Source of the DNA: Allochromatium warmingii
Lineage (GTDB): Bacteria > Pseudomonadota > Gammaproteobacteria > Chromatiales > Chromatiaceae
NCBI RefSeq assembly: GCF_900107145.1
Contig: NZ_FNOW01000001.1
Location: 91,884 to 155,883 of the forward strand
Length of the DNA stretch: 64,000 nt
Direction: 5' to 3'
The notes beneath the pieces were generated by a model. The model was not told where the DNA came from. It ran no database searches and worked only from the letters and a program-made list of their open reading frames with translations. Within the stretch, counting starts at the first letter, position 1. Every line of letters starts with the position of its first letter. Both the position numbers and the translations under genes were made by a program. This document shows, piece after piece, positions 47,980-57,446 of this stretch.

Positions 47980-48189
47980 TTACTGTGCAGCTGGAGCGGC
48001 TGCTTCAACCGCTGCCGGAGCCGGTGCGTGCCAGCCCTGACCTTCCAGATCGAACGCCACAATGTGAACCAGTACCGCAGTCACCGCCAGCGCGATGAAG
48101 GTCGGGATCAGCCACGTGGACGGATTAACGACCAGCCAGAACTTGTAGTCGTTTTCGAGAGGCTTGTAACCCATGAATTCGATTGCCAT
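47980..48189 (-). CDS. pucA: LH2 antenna alpha peptide, long Ala/Pro-tailed form (proximal unit)
   Basis: Identical in DNA to 46711-46920. 69 residues with ligand His in AVLVHIVAF and a Pro/Ala tail. The 123-bp interval to the following beta gene has no gene and may hold RNA structure that sets alpha/beta ratios. Confidence 0.93.
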   Translation of the reverse strand: MAIEFMGYKPLENDYKFWLVVNPSTWLIPTFIALAVTAVLVHIVAFDLEGQGWHAPAPAAVEAAAPAAQ

Positions 48190-48206
48190 TTCTCAATACC
48201 TCTCAA

Positions 48207-48350
48207 TTACCACCAAGGATTCGCCGCGATGACGAACAGATGTGCCAGAGCGGCCAGACCCACAAATGCGGTGTAGGTCACCTTGAACTGCTCGTGGAAT
48301 TCTTTCGCTTGCTGCTCGGTCAGACCCGACAGACTCTTCATATCAGCCAT
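48207..48350 (-). CDS. pucB: LH2 antenna beta peptide, first gene of the proximal unit
   Basis: Identical in DNA to 46938-47081. 47 residues beginning MADMKSLSGLTEQQ. It is the promoter-proximal gene of the proximal unit; the -10 element lies about 138 bp upstream. Confidence 0.93.
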   Translation of the reverse strand: MADMKSLSGLTEQQAKEFHEQFKVTYTAFVGLAALAHLFVIAANPWW

Positions 48351-48483
48351 TGTTGGCCTCCGTACTCTGGATATGTGATGTCGCCATTCGCACCGCAGCG
48401 GATCTCGAACACACTGACCGCCGGATGCACACCATGTCCAACTTCTCGGACTCGAAATCTTTAGGATCCTGTGTGATCCTGGG

Positions 48484-48527
48484 TGTCATCTTAGCTTGAC
48501 ACCGGCAGATGTCAAGTCTGTTTTACA
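48484..48527 (-). promoter_or_regulatory. Promoter with twin PpsR/CrtJ-type boxes, proximal puc unit
   Basis: Reverse-strand -35 TTGACA (48510-48515) and -10 TAAGAT (48488-48493), 16 bp apart. TGT-N12-ACA boxes at 48484-48501 and 48510-48527 are 8 bp apart, exactly as at the distal unit. The sequence between the boxes differs from the distal copy, so the arrangement is conserved outside the perfect repeat. Confidence 0.85.
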
Positions 48528-48584
48528 TGAGAATTTGCATTCGACTGTCAGGTGTACTGTTGGGCCAGACACGCGCTGACGCAA

Positions 48585-49010
48585 TCACTCCAAAAACCGC
48601 CGTAATGCTGAGATGCCAACGGCCATGAGCGCGATGCCGGCGGTGGCGATGAAGGCGACCTTGCCCATATAAAAGACCATCGAGATGACCGGGCTGAGAT
48701 TGGGCATTCCCACCGGCGCAGCTTCTTCATCGTCGGCAGGTGTTTTGGTTTCGGCGATGGTGGCGCTTTCGGGCGCGGCGCTGCTGCGTGCGGTCGCCGG
48801 TTCGAGCTGATAGGGATTGACGGCGGCGACGCGGAAGTAGTGTGCCGTTTGGTCAGCGCCGTCTTTGCACATGACGACAAATTCGGTGTCAACCGTCAAC
48901 TGTTCGAGCGTAGCAAATTCGGAGGCGAACGCTTGGGCGTCGTTTGCCTCGTCTTGATGCTCCCAGGTGGCGGCCTTGTCAGGCCAAGTTCTTTTAGCCG
49001 CAAACTTCAC
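48585..49010 (-). CDS. Hypothetical protein with C-terminal TM segment
   Basis: A 141-residue protein when started at GTG 49010, which has AGGA about seven bases upstream; a TTG at 49094 would add 28 residues. A soluble N-terminal domain (about 1-65) contains FASEFATLEQLTVDTEFVVM and HYFRVAAVNPYQLEP. An Ala/Pro/Glu-rich linker follows (about 66-100), then one TM helix (about 110-135). I do not recognise the family. It is directly upstream of the puc region on the same strand, which suggests but does not show a link to antenna complexes. Confidence 0.6.
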   Translation of the reverse strand: MKFAAKRTWPDKAATWEHQDEANDAQAFASEFATLEQLTVDTEFVVMCKDGADQTAHYFRVAAVNPYQLEPATARSSAAPESATIAETKTPADDEEAAPVGMPNLSPVISMVFYMGKVAFIATAGIALMAVGISALRRFLE

Positions 49011-49268
49011 GTGCAATTCCTCGCTTAAGATTCGGGTCAACGAAAGAGCCTTGACACAATGCTGCACGGACTGTTGCGTAATCACAGTCTGCAACGCTGT
49101 GTGAGGGGAGACTGCGCCGGACAGCGCCGTTAGTGATCCATCCGTGATTCAAGCGGAGTTGAGCCGCAGATTGCGTCGATTGTATTGCTTCATTGCTTGA
49201 CTTGCTACGGTCACGGCAGCGCACGCGCTTGCAAGGTGTTTGCACGCTGTCGGTGCAGAATGGGTGTG

Positions 49269-50732
49269 ATGCGCCTTTCCATTCATTCCAAAGTTTTTTT
49301 AACGCTGCTGCTGGCCTGCGTCGTGGTGCTGGCTGGCTCGCTTGCGTTTGTGCAGTGGTCGTTTCAGCGCGGATTAGTCGAGTTTGCTGATGCGCGTGAG
49401 CAGGAACGTATTGCGCGGATCAGTGAACGATTGATTGACATTCATCAGCGTGAAGGCTCGTGGCGGGCATTGATCGCGGATCGGCAACTGTGGCTATATG
49501 CGCTACATGGCGGACGCGAGCGCCGCCCGGATGCGACGGGTGCGAGCGAACGCGGCCCACACGGCATGCGTGATCTGGGCGCTAATCAGCGGGTCTGGCC
49601 GCCGCAGCGGTGGCTTGATCGCTTGCAGCAGCGCGAGCGGCCAGCGCCGCTGGAACTGCGGTTGATGCTGCTCGATGCGCAGGGCGATGTGCTCTATGGT
49701 CGTCCTGAACTGCTGGCTGATACGCGCCGCTATCCGTTGCTGATCGATGGGCGGCGCATCGGTGAGCTGGCATTACGGCCCGGTTCGCCGGTGCCTGAAT
49801 CGGCGGAATTGCGTTTTCGCGCTACGTTGGTTGATCGGCTCTGGATTATTGCATTGGCGATGTTGCTGCTCGCGGCGGCGCTGGCCTATCCGCTCTCCAG
49901 TCGGCTGGTGCGGCCAGTGCGTGATTTTCAGGATGTCGCACGCCGACTAGCCGCCGGAGATTTTAGCGCCCGCGTCCCGGCGCATGGTGGCGATGAGTTG
50001 GCGCGATTAGGTCAGGATATCAATGCGTTAGCCGCTGCACTGGAGCGCAATGAACAGGCGCGGCGGCGCTGGGCGGCGGATATTTCGCATGAATTGCGCA
50101 CGCCGCTGGCGCTGTTACGGGCTGAACTGGAGGCGCTACAAGATGGCGTGCGCCCGTTCAACCGCGAAGCACTGGATGCACTGCATGGCGATCTGGTGCG
50201 GCTGAGTCGGCTGGTTGATGATCTGTATGAATTGACGACCACTGATATGGGCGCACTCGGTTATCGCTTTGCGGCGACTGATATGGCCGAACTGCTGGGC
50301 GGTGATGTTGACGCTTTTGCGCGGGCATTTCACGACGCGGGGCTGACGCTTGAATACACCAATGCGCTCGAAGCGCCTGTGTTCATTCAAGCCGATGCGC
50401 AGCGCCTGTCGCAATTATTTCGGAATCTACTGGGCAATAGCCTGAAATACACGGACGCTGGCGGCGGGCTGTGGATTCAGCTTGGGCGCGAGGCGGGATT
50501 GCTCGTCATCGACTTTCAGGACAGCGCCCCGGCGGTGCCGGCGGAGTCGTTACCGCGTTTGTTTGAGCGGCTCTATCGGGTCGAGGGATCGCGCAATCGG
50601 CACACGGGTGGGGCGGGTTTAGGCTTGGCGATTGCGTGTAATGTCGTCGAAGCGCATGGCGGCAGCATCACGGCGGCTGCCGCACCGCAGGGCGGATTGT
50701 GGATTCGGGTGATGGTGCCGGTGGGGTGTTAG
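49269..50732 (+). CDS. Sensor histidine kinase (BaeS-like)
   Basis: A 487-residue membrane kinase. TM1 is near residues 9-30, a periplasmic sensor domain spans about 32-180, and TM2 is near 190-212. HAMP follows (SSRLVRPVRDFQDVARRLAAG), then HisKA (ADISHELRTPLALLRAEL) and HATPase (LFRNLLGNSLKYTDAGG, a reduced D-box FQDSAPAVPAESLPRLFERLYRVEGS, GGAGLGLAIACNVVEAHGG). This matches the BaeS envelope-stress sensors. The start could also be ATG 49260. No response regulator is adjacent, which is unusual because baeS is normally beside baeR. Confidence 0.88.
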   Translation: MRLSIHSKVFLTLLLACVVVLAGSLAFVQWSFQRGLVEFADAREQERIARISERLIDIHQREGSWRALIADRQLWLYALHGGRERRPDATGASERGPHGMRDLGANQRVWPPQRWLDRLQQRERPAPLELRLMLLDAQGDVLYGRPELLADTRRYPLLIDGRRIGELALRPGSPVPESAELRFRATLVDRLWIIALAMLLLAAALAYPLSSRLVRPVRDFQDVARRLAAGDFSARVPAHGGDELARLGQDINALAAALERNEQARRRWAADISHELRTPLALLRAELEALQDGVRPFNREALDALHGDLVRLSRLVDDLYELTTTDMGALGYRFAATDMAELLGGDVDAFARAFHDAGLTLEYTNALEAPVFIQADAQRLSQLFRNLLGNSLKYTDAGGGLWIQLGREAGLLVIDFQDSAPAVPAESLPRLFERLYRVEGSRNRHTGGAGLGLAIACNVVEAHGGSITAAAAPQGGLWIRVMVPVGC

Positions 50733-50742
50733 GCGTGAATTA

Positions 50743-51174
50743 TCAATCCGCCACCGGCTTCGCTAACCGCGCCAAGCGTTGCAGGGTTGCGCGTAGATGT
50801 GGGTCGGATTGCTGCGCGGCGGCCTCGAGTAAATGATGTGCTGCGGTCTCTGAGAGGTGCGCACGCGGGCGGCGTGGTGCGATCTGTGGATCCGGTTCTG
50901 GCAGTTTGACCTGAAATCGAACCTCCTCGACGTGGTAAGATTTTAGCGATGTCAAAATGTCACCCACTAAAAAGCGGGCGCGTGTCAGCCAAGCTGTGGA
51001 ATCGAAAAACAGCGTTAAACGGCCATTGGACAGGGTTAAGTCCAGACAGTGTGCGCCCAACGCATCTGGCAACTGGGCACGCATGGCGGCAAGGTGCGCG
51101 GCTTGATCGAGCTGTGCGCGTGCCTCAGCGTGCTGCTGTAGATGATCGCGGATATGTTGAAAACGCTGTCTCAT
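50743..51174 (-). CDS. dciA: DciA family protein (DUF721), replicative helicase loader
   Basis: A 143-residue protein with an N-terminal DUF721/KH-like domain (about 10-90; LPDALGAHCLDLTLSNGRLTL, then DSTAWLTRARFLVGDILTSL) and a basic, Pro-rich C-terminal region. DciA loads DnaB in bacteria lacking DnaC/DnaI. The ATG at 51174 (MRQRFQHIRDH) is chosen since GGAG lies five bases upstream; ATG 51192 is an alternative. Position next to an M23 peptidase and secA is the common gammaproteobacterial context. Confidence 0.85.
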   Translation of the reverse strand: MRQRFQHIRDHLQQHAEARAQLDQAAHLAAMRAQLPDALGAHCLDLTLSNGRLTLFFDSTAWLTRARFLVGDILTSLKSYHVEEVRFQVKLPEPDPQIAPRRPRAHLSETAAHHLLEAAAQQSDPHLRATLQRLARLAKPVAD

Positions 51175-51336
51175 CGCCGCTCCCGTTGTCATTGTTTTTT
51201 CACCCCGCCCGCGCTTCCCGAGACCGATCCGCTGCATCGCCCGCCCCATTGGGGTTGGACGGGACTCGGGGCCACGCCCGCTCCCCATATCTGCTAGTGC
51301 AGATGGCGGGCTTGACCAGAGCATAGAGATCCAGCC

Positions 51337-52248
51337 ATGCCCCATATCGCTCGCACGAAGACGCCACGCGGCCAGAACCTGATTGTGTTCTCGGCTGTTT
51401 CTAGTTTTGCGCTCGCCGGAATCGGTTTCGGTTTTTGGATTGGTGATCGCATCCAGAGCGCATCCGATGACTTTAGCATTGCGGCTGAAATCGGATCCGT
51501 CAACCTGCCGCTAACTGATTCGGCCACGGTCGGCGACATTGCTGCCCATTTGGGGAGGATGCAAGCCGAATTGCTGCGGATCAACGCACTCGGTGAACGC
51601 TTGGTGCAGCACGCCGGTCTTGATCCGCAGGAGTTTGATTTTATCAATGCTCCGCCGCGTGGTGGCCCGGAGACGGGTCGCACCCGCGATTACACGATTA
51701 AAGAATTAGCCGATGAATTATCGACACTGGTGGTGTTGGTGCAAGATCGGGAATACAAACTTGATCAGCTTGCCGATCAAATTCTCGATGCGCGTCCGCG
51801 TTCGGCTAGTACGCAACTGAGTGGCTGGCCGGTGCGCTCGGGGTATATCACTTCGGGTTATGGCTATCGGATTCATCCGGTGTATAACAAACGGCAGTTT
51901 CATTCGGGCGTTGATTTTGCCAGTCCGCGTGGTGCGCCGGTGCAGGCGGTTGCTGATGGGCTGGTTGTGTTCAGCGGACGGCGCAATGGTTACGGTAATG
52001 TGGTCGATATTCGTCATCGTGATGGATTGGTGACGCGCTATGCGCATAACTCGACCAATCTGGTGCAAGAAGGCGATTTTGTGCGTCAAGGCCAGAAAAT
52101 CGCTGCTGTTGGGGCAACCGGCACGGCGACTGGGCCGCATGTGCATTTTGAAGTAATCCGCAATGGTCAAGCTGTCAATCCGATGCCCTATTTGCGGGCA
52201 CGTCCGACCCAACGCTTGGCCAGCCTTGACGACGACAGCCGAGGTTAA
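51337..52248 (+). CDS. M23 family metallopeptidase (LytM domain)
   Basis: A 303-residue envelope protein. One N-terminal TM/signal-anchor (about 15-36) is followed by a helical region (about 55-165) and a LytM domain (about 170-285). The zinc ligands are in [14 protein letters not shown] (His, Asp) and in GPHVHFEV (HxH), all retained, so it may be an active peptidoglycan endopeptidase. It lies between dciA (divergent, starts 162 bp apart) and secA, as in many gammaproteobacteria. The promoters of both divergent genes must lie in the space between them. Confidence 0.92.
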   Translation: MPHIARTKTPRGQNLIVFSAVSSFALAGIGFGFWIGDRIQSASDDFSIAAEIGSVNLPLTDSATVGDIAAHLGRMQAELLRINALGERLVQHAGLDPQEFDFINAPPRGGPETGRTRDYTIKELADELSTLVVLVQDREYKLDQLADQILDARPRSASTQLSGWPVRSGYITSGYGYRIHPVYNKRQFHSGVDFASPRGAPVQAVADGLVVFSGRRNGYGNVVDIRHRDGLVTRYAHNSTNLVQEGDFVRQGQKIAAVGATGTATGPHVHFEVIRNGQAVNPMPYLRARPTQRLASLDDDSRG

Positions 52249-52361
52249 GTCCGGCTTCGGTGTTTGTGTTTCTAAGGCCGCGTACCCCGCGCACGCGGTC
52301 TGGGACGAAATCCGCTATCATCCGCCGTTTTCCGCGTCAGGCTCTCTACAAGAATCCCGCG

Positions 52362-55196
52362 ATGTTCAATCCATTCAAGAAGCTCTTCGGCAGTCGCAAC
52401 GAGCGGCTGGTTAAATCCCTGATGAAGACTGTGGCGCGGATTAACGCGCTTGAACCTGAGCTGGCGGCGCTCTCAGATGCGGCGCTGGCGGCGAAAACTG
52501 CTGAGTTTCGCGCACGATTAGCCGCCGGTACGCCGCTGGATGAGCTGTTGCCGGATGCGTTTGGCGTGGTGCGCGAGGCGGGGCGGCGCGTGCTCGGAAT
52601 GCGGCACTTTGATGTCCAGCTTGTCGGCGGCATGGTGTTACATAGCGGCAAGATTGCTGAGATGCGCACTGGTGAGGGCAAGACGCTGGTGGCGACGCTG
52701 GCGGCCTATCTCAACGCCCTGCCCGGTAAGGGTGTGCATGTTGTGACGGTCAATGATTATCTGGCGCGGCGCGATGCGGCCTGGATGGGGCGGCTCTATC
52801 ACGCACTGGGGCTATCGGTTGGGGTGATTAACTCGTCGGGCGGATTGGGGCCGGATATGGCCTCATACGTGTTTGATCCTAATTTCGAGCCGGAAGCTGG
52901 AGCGGGCTATCGTCATCTACGCCCGTGTACGCGCCGTGAGACCTATGCCGCCGACATCACTTACGGCACCAATAACGAATACGGCTTTGATTATCTGCGC
53001 GATAACATGGCTTTTACGCCGGAACAGCGCGTCCAGCGCGACCCGTTTTATGCCATTGTCGATGAAGTTGATTCGATCCTGATTGATGAAGCCCGCACGC
53101 CGCTGATTATTTCGGGGCCATCTGAGGGCAATACGGATCTATATAAACAGATCAATCAATTGATCCCACGTCTGAGCCGCCAAGCACCGATTACCAATGA
53201 AGAAGGTCAAGCGGATTTTGGCCCAGGTGATTATTCGGTTGATGAAAAGGTACGTCAGGTTTATTTGAGCGAAGATGGTCACGAACACGTCGAGCAGATG
53301 CTGGTCGAGATCGGACTGCTTGATGAGGGCGCGGGCCTGTACGATCCGGGGAACATTGTGCTGATGCACCATGTTTACGCGGCACTGCGGGCGCACACGC
53401 TGTTTCAGAAGAATGTCGAATATATCGTGCGTGATGGTCAGGTCATCATTGTTGATGAATTTACTGGCCGCACCATGCCTGGGCGACGCTGGTCGGAAGG
53501 CTTGCATCAGGCGATTGAGGCGAAAGAAGGGGTGGCGATCCAGCCGGAAAATCAGACGCTGGCCTCGATCACCTTCCAAAATCTGTTCCGACTCTATCCC
53601 AAGCTGGCGGGCATGACCGGCACGGCGGATACCGAAGCCTATGAATTTCAACAGATTTATGGGTTAGAAGTCGTCGTCATTCCGACGAATCAGCCGATGG
53701 TGCGCGATGATCGCGGCGATCTGGTCTATCTGACCCCAGAGGAAAAATACGAGGCGATCATCGCCGATGTGCAGGACTGCGTGCTACGCGGTCAGCCGGT
53801 GCTGGTTGGCACGGCGTCGATTGAGACCTCGGAACTGGTTTCGGGGTTGCTCAAACAGGCGGGCATCGCACACGAAGTGCTCAATGCCAAGAATCACGAG
53901 CGTGAGGCGGGCATCATCGCGCAAGCCGGACGTCCGGGCGCGGTGACGATTGCGACCAATATGGCCGGTCGCGGAACGGATATTGTGCTCGGCGGCAATC
54001 TGGAAGCCGAGTTAGATGAGGCTGGCCCACACACTCATCCTGACGCCCTGCGTGAGGCATGGGCGATTCGGCATGAGCGGGTGATTCAGGCGGGTGGTCT
54101 GCATGTGATCGGAACCGAGCGGCATGAGTCGCGGCGCATTGACAATCAGTTGCGCGGACGTTCGGGACGGCAGGGCGACCCGGGATCGTCACGGTTTTAT
54201 CTGTCGCTGCAAGATAATTTGATGCGCATTTTTGCCTCAGATCGCGTTGGCAAGATGATGCAGCGGCTCGGAATGCAGCGCGGCGAAGCGATTGAACATC
54301 CTTGGGTGACGAAAGCAATTGAGAACGCGCAGCGCAAGGTTGAGGGCCGTAACTTCGATATTCGTAAGCAATTGCTCGAATATGACGATGTGGCTAACGA
54401 TCAACGCAAGGTGATCTATCGGCAGCGCCGCGATCTAATGGATGCGCTTGATGTGTCTGAGACGGTTGAGGCGATGCGGGCTGATACGCTCAAAGGATTG
54501 ATTGATGGCTATATTCCGCCCGAGAGTTTGGAAGAACAGTGGAATGTGCCCGGACTGTCGGCGGCGCTGGTTGAACAATTTGGCGGCGAGTGGCCGCTTC
54601 AGCAGTGGCTCGACAGCGATCACACTTTACACGAGGAGACGTTGCGGCGACGTATTCAGGATACGCTGGTGCAGCGGTATCAGGAACGCGAACAGGTGAT
54701 CGGGGCGACCAATCTGCGCCAGATTGAAAAGGCGGTGATGCTGCAAGTGCTGGATAGTCATTGGAAAGATCATCTGGCGGCGATGGATTATCTGCGTCAA
54801 GGCATTCATTTGCGCGGCTATGCGCAGAAAAATCCAAAGCAGGAATATAAGCGCGAGGCGTTCGAGATGTTCTCGGCGATGCTTGATGGCATTAAGCAAG
54901 ATGTGGTGATGACGCTGGCCAAGCTGGAGATTCAGGCCGGTGATGGGCTGGGTTTGATGCCGCCGCGTTTGCCGGAGGTCGCGCCGCAGGGATTTGAATT
55001 CAAGCATGAGGCATTTGAAGGTTTTGGCGCGGGCGAGTCTGAGACCGATCAGGACGGTGACGCGGCAGCGCGGCAGGCGGTCAGTGAGTCAGCGCATAAA
55101 CCGCATGTCCGTGATGGGCGCAAGATCGGGCGCAATGAACTCTGTCCCTGTGGTTCGGGCAAAAAGTACAAGCAGTGTTGCGGGCGGATTGATTAG
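52362..55196 (+). CDS. secA: Preprotein translocase ATPase SecA
   Basis: The motor of the Sec pathway, 944 residues. It begins [20 protein letters not shown]. Walker [45 protein letters not shown] and [20 protein letters not shown] are present, as is the helical wing/scaffold region. The C-terminal zinc finger [13 protein letters not shown] for SecB and lipid binding ends the protein. The region near residues 195-225 ([18 protein letters not shown]) is an insertion of the type seen in some proteobacterial SecA proteins. It starts 114 bp after the M23 gene. Confidence 0.97.
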   Translation: MFNPFKKLFGSRNERLVKSLMKTVARINALEPELAALSDAALAAKTAEFRARLAAGTPLDELLPDAFGVVREAGRRVLGMRHFDVQLVGGMVLHSGKIAEMRTGEGKTLVATLAAYLNALPGKGVHVVTVNDYLARRDAAWMGRLYHALGLSVGVINSSGGLGPDMASYVFDPNFEPEAGAGYRHLRPCTRRETYAADITYGTNNEYGFDYLRDNMAFTPEQRVQRDPFYAIVDEVDSILIDEARTPLIISGPSEGNTDLYKQINQLIPRLSRQAPITNEEGQADFGPGDYSVDEKVRQVYLSEDGHEHVEQMLVEIGLLDEGAGLYDPGNIVLMHHVYAALRAHTLFQKNVEYIVRDGQVIIVDEFTGRTMPGRRWSEGLHQAIEAKEGVAIQPENQTLASITFQNLFRLYPKLAGMTGTADTEAYEFQQIYGLEVVVIPTNQPMVRDDRGDLVYLTPEEKYEAIIADVQDCVLRGQPVLVGTASIETSELVSGLLKQAGIAHEVLNAKNHEREAGIIAQAGRPGAVTIATNMAGRGTDIVLGGNLEAELDEAGPHTHPDALREAWAIRHERVIQAGGLHVIGTERHESRRIDNQLRGRSGRQGDPGSSRFYLSLQDNLMRIFASDRVGKMMQRLGMQRGEAIEHPWVTKAIENAQRKVEGRNFDIRKQLLEYDDVANDQRKVIYRQRRDLMDALDVSETVEAMRADTLKGLIDGYIPPESLEEQWNVPGLSAALVEQFGGEWPLQQWLDSDHTLHEETLRRRIQDTLVQRYQEREQVIGATNLRQIEKAVMLQVLDSHWKDHLAAMDYLRQGIHLRGYAQKNPKQEYKREAFEMFSAMLDGIKQDVVMTLAKLEIQAGDGLGLMPPRLPEVAPQGFEFKHEAFEGFGAGESETDQDGDAAARQAVSESAHKPHVRDGRKIGRNELCPCGSGKKYKQCCGRID

Positions 55197-55275
55197 AAAT
55201 ACCGTGCTCGTGATTTGGTGACGATGCTCCGGCTTCGTCATCTGTATAGAACAGTCAAATAGCATCAGCGCACTC

Positions 55276-56487
55276 ATGGCTAACACTGAACTTGCTTTTC
55301 TTCCGGTGGCGGGCATCCGGTTGGCGACCATTGGGGCCGGAATCCGCTATCAAGGGCGTGACGATCTGCTGGCGCTGGAACTGGCCCCGGGATCGACAAC
55401 GGCGGCGGTATTCACGCGCAATGCTTTTTGCGCCGCGCCGGTGACGTTAGCGCGGCATCATCTCAGTCAAACCGCGCCGCGTTATCTGCTTATCAACTCC
55501 GGCAACGCCAATGCGGGCACGGGTGCGCATGGACTGGATGCGGCTCGCGCCTGCTGTGCGGCGTTGGCGACGGTTGCGGACTGTCGTCCCGAGGAAATCT
55601 TGCCGTTCTCGACGGGTGTGATCGGCGAACCGTTGCCGGTGGAGCGATTGACGGCGGCGCTACCTGCGTTGCTGGAACGGCTCGATGCGGATGCGTGGCC
55701 GGTGGCGGCGCGGGCGATTATGACGACGGACACGGTGCCGAAACTTGGTTCGCGCACGTTTGAAATCGGCGGTCAGACTGCGACCGTCACCGGCATTGCG
55801 AAGGGCGCGGGCATGATCTGCCCCAATATGGCGACGATGCTGGCGTTCATCGCCACCGATGCAGCGGTTGCGCCGGAGGTGTTACGCGCCTGTCTGACGG
55901 CGGCGGCGGATCGGTCATTTAATGCCATCACTATCGATGGGGACACATCGACGAATGATGCGTGTGTGCTGGTGGCAAGCGGTGCGCTGGGCAATGCGCC
56001 TATCGTCGATCTGACGAGCGCCGAGTCGGTGGCGCTACACGCGGCGGTTGAATCGCTCTGTGTTGAGTTGGCGACGGCGATTGTGCGCGACGGTGAGGGC
56101 GCAACCAAGCTGGTGACGGTGCGCGTCGAGCAAGCGCGGGATCGGGATGAGGCACGGCGCGTGGCTTATACCATCGCGCATTCACCGTTGGTTAAAACGG
56201 CGCTGTTTGCTTCGGATCCGAACTGGGGGCGGATTCTCGCTGCTGTTGGACGGGCGGGCGTTGAGGAGTTGGTGATTGAGGATGTCAATATTTGGCTCGG
56301 CGCGGTGCAGATTGTCACGGCGGGCGGGCGGGCGGCGGATTACACCGAGGCGGCGGGTGCGGCGGTGATGGCTGAGGCGGAGATTGTGATTCGGGTTGCG
56401 TTGGGACGCGGCGCGGTCGCTGCTGAGGTGCTGACCTGTGATTTTTCGTATGACTATGTGCGTATTAATGCGGAATATCGCAGTTGA
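55276..56487 (+). CDS. argJ: Bifunctional ornithine acetyltransferase / N-acetylglutamate synthase ArgJ
   Basis: A 403-residue N-terminal nucleophile enzyme that recycles acetyl groups in arginine synthesis. The self-cleavage site lies in NMATMLAFIATDA (Thr nucleophile at the AT-ML junction). KGAGMICPNMATML, AITIDGDTSTND and KTALFASDPNWGRI are typical, and the last residues YVRINAEYRS match the family end. The stop overlaps the TTG start of the next gene. A GCTCCGGCTTCGT-type repeat fragment lies 40 bp upstream. Confidence 0.96.
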   Translation: MANTELAFLPVAGIRLATIGAGIRYQGRDDLLALELAPGSTTAAVFTRNAFCAAPVTLARHHLSQTAPRYLLINSGNANAGTGAHGLDAARACCAALATVADCRPEEILPFSTGVIGEPLPVERLTAALPALLERLDADAWPVAARAIMTTDTVPKLGSRTFEIGGQTATVTGIAKGAGMICPNMATMLAFIATDAAVAPEVLRACLTAAADRSFNAITIDGDTSTNDACVLVASGALGNAPIVDLTSAESVALHAAVESLCVELATAIVRDGEGATKLVTVRVEQARDRDEARRVAYTIAHSPLVKTALFASDPNWGRILAAVGRAGVEELVIEDVNIWLGAVQIVTAGGRAADYTEAAGAAVMAEAEIVIRVALGRGAVAAEVLTCDFSYDYVRINAEYRS

Positions 56488-57446
56488 GCGTGCGTCCGAT
56501 TATTCACGTTATGGTTGGGGCGCTTGCCGATGCCGACGGGCGCATTCTCGTCACTCAGCGTCCGGCGCATGTGCATCAGGGTGGGCTGTGGGAATTTCCA
56601 GGTGGCAAGCTGGAACCACAGGAAATGCCCGAACAGGGCTTGGCGCGGGAGTTGGCTGAAGAACTTGGTATTGAGGTTCGTGCGAGTCGTCCGTTGATTC
56701 GGATTCATCATGATTATGGTGATCGGCGTGTTTTGCTGGATGTGCGGCGCGTCATCGACTACAGCGGCACCGCTCACGGGCGCGAAGGTCAGCCGTTGGC
56801 GTGGTTGGCACCTGAGGAGATGGATTCGGCGCGGTTTCCGGCAGCGGATCGCCCGATTATCAGTGCGTTGCGATTGCCGTCGTTGTTGTTGATTACTGGG
56901 GCCGATCCGCGTCAGGCAGATGATTTTTTGGTGCGTTTAGAGCAATCGTTGGCGTGTGGTGTGCGGTTGGTGCAACTGCGGGCGCATGAGCTGTCAGCGG
57001 CGGCGTATGCACAGTTGGCGGATGCGGCGTTTGAGCGGTGTGAACGGGTCGGGGCTAAGTTGTTGCTGAATCGGGATCCGGCTGAGGTTGCTGATTGCGC
57101 TCGACATGGGTTGCATTTGGGGAGTAGGCAGTTGATGGCGTGTGCGACGCGCCCGGGTTGTGCGACTGATTTGATTGGGGCGTCGTGCCATGATCCGGCG
57201 CAACTGGCGCACGCGGCAGCATTGAGGGTGGATTACGCGCTGCTTTCGCCGGTCAAGGTGACCGCGACCCATCCGGAGGCGTCGCCGCTGGGATGGTCGC
57301 GGTTTGCGGAGTGGGTTGAGGCGGCGCAAGTGCCGGTGTATGCGCTCGGTGGATTGACGGCGGATGATTTGCCTGAAGCGATTGAGCACGGGGCGCAGGG
57401 CATAGCGGCGATTCAGGGTTTATGGAATAAAAATAATTGCCGCTGA
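56484..57446 (+). CDS. Nudix hydrolase (MutT) - thiamine phosphate synthase-like fusion
   Basis: A 320-residue fusion. The N-terminal Nudix domain (about 1-130) has the Nudix box GGKLEPQEMPEQGLARELAEELGI split here as GGKLEPQ..LARELAEEL; it resembles MutT, which hydrolyses 8-oxo-dGTP. The C-terminal half (about 135-315) is a ThiE-like TIM barrel with LVQLRAHELS, GLHLGSRQL, GASCHDPAQL and VYALGGLTADDLPEA. In such fusions the barrel's thiamine function is unproven. The TTG start overlaps the argJ stop (TTGA); GTG 56490 is an alternative. The argJ-mutT order is typical. Confidence 0.9.
   Translation: MSVRPIIHVMVGALADADGRILVTQRPAHVHQGGLWEFPGGKLEPQEMPEQGLARELAEELGIEVRASRPLIRIHHDYGDRRVLLDVRRVIDYSGTAHGREGQPLAWLAPEEMDSARFPAADRPIISALRLPSLLLITGADPRQADDFLVRLEQSLACGVRLVQLRAHELSAAAYAQLADAAFERCERVGAKLLLNRDPAEVADCARHGLHLGSRQLMACATRPGCATDLIGASCHDPAQLAHAAALRVDYALLSPVKVTATHPEASPLGWSRFAEWVEAAQVPVYALGGLTADDLPEAIEHGAQGIAAIQGLWNKNNCR

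Larger units (their letters stand above)
47643..48363. repeat. Direct repeat copy 2 (721 bp) covering pucBAB and the start of pucA
   Basis: The counterpart of 46374-47094. The 548 bp between the copies contain the divergent part of the alpha gene, the terminator, a REP-like fragment and the distal promoter. Confidence 0.95.

Noticed and set aside
46374..48363. CRISPR or other short tandem array in the puc region
   Set aside because: The repetition comes from duplicated antenna genes with coding content; there are no short regularly spaced repeats.
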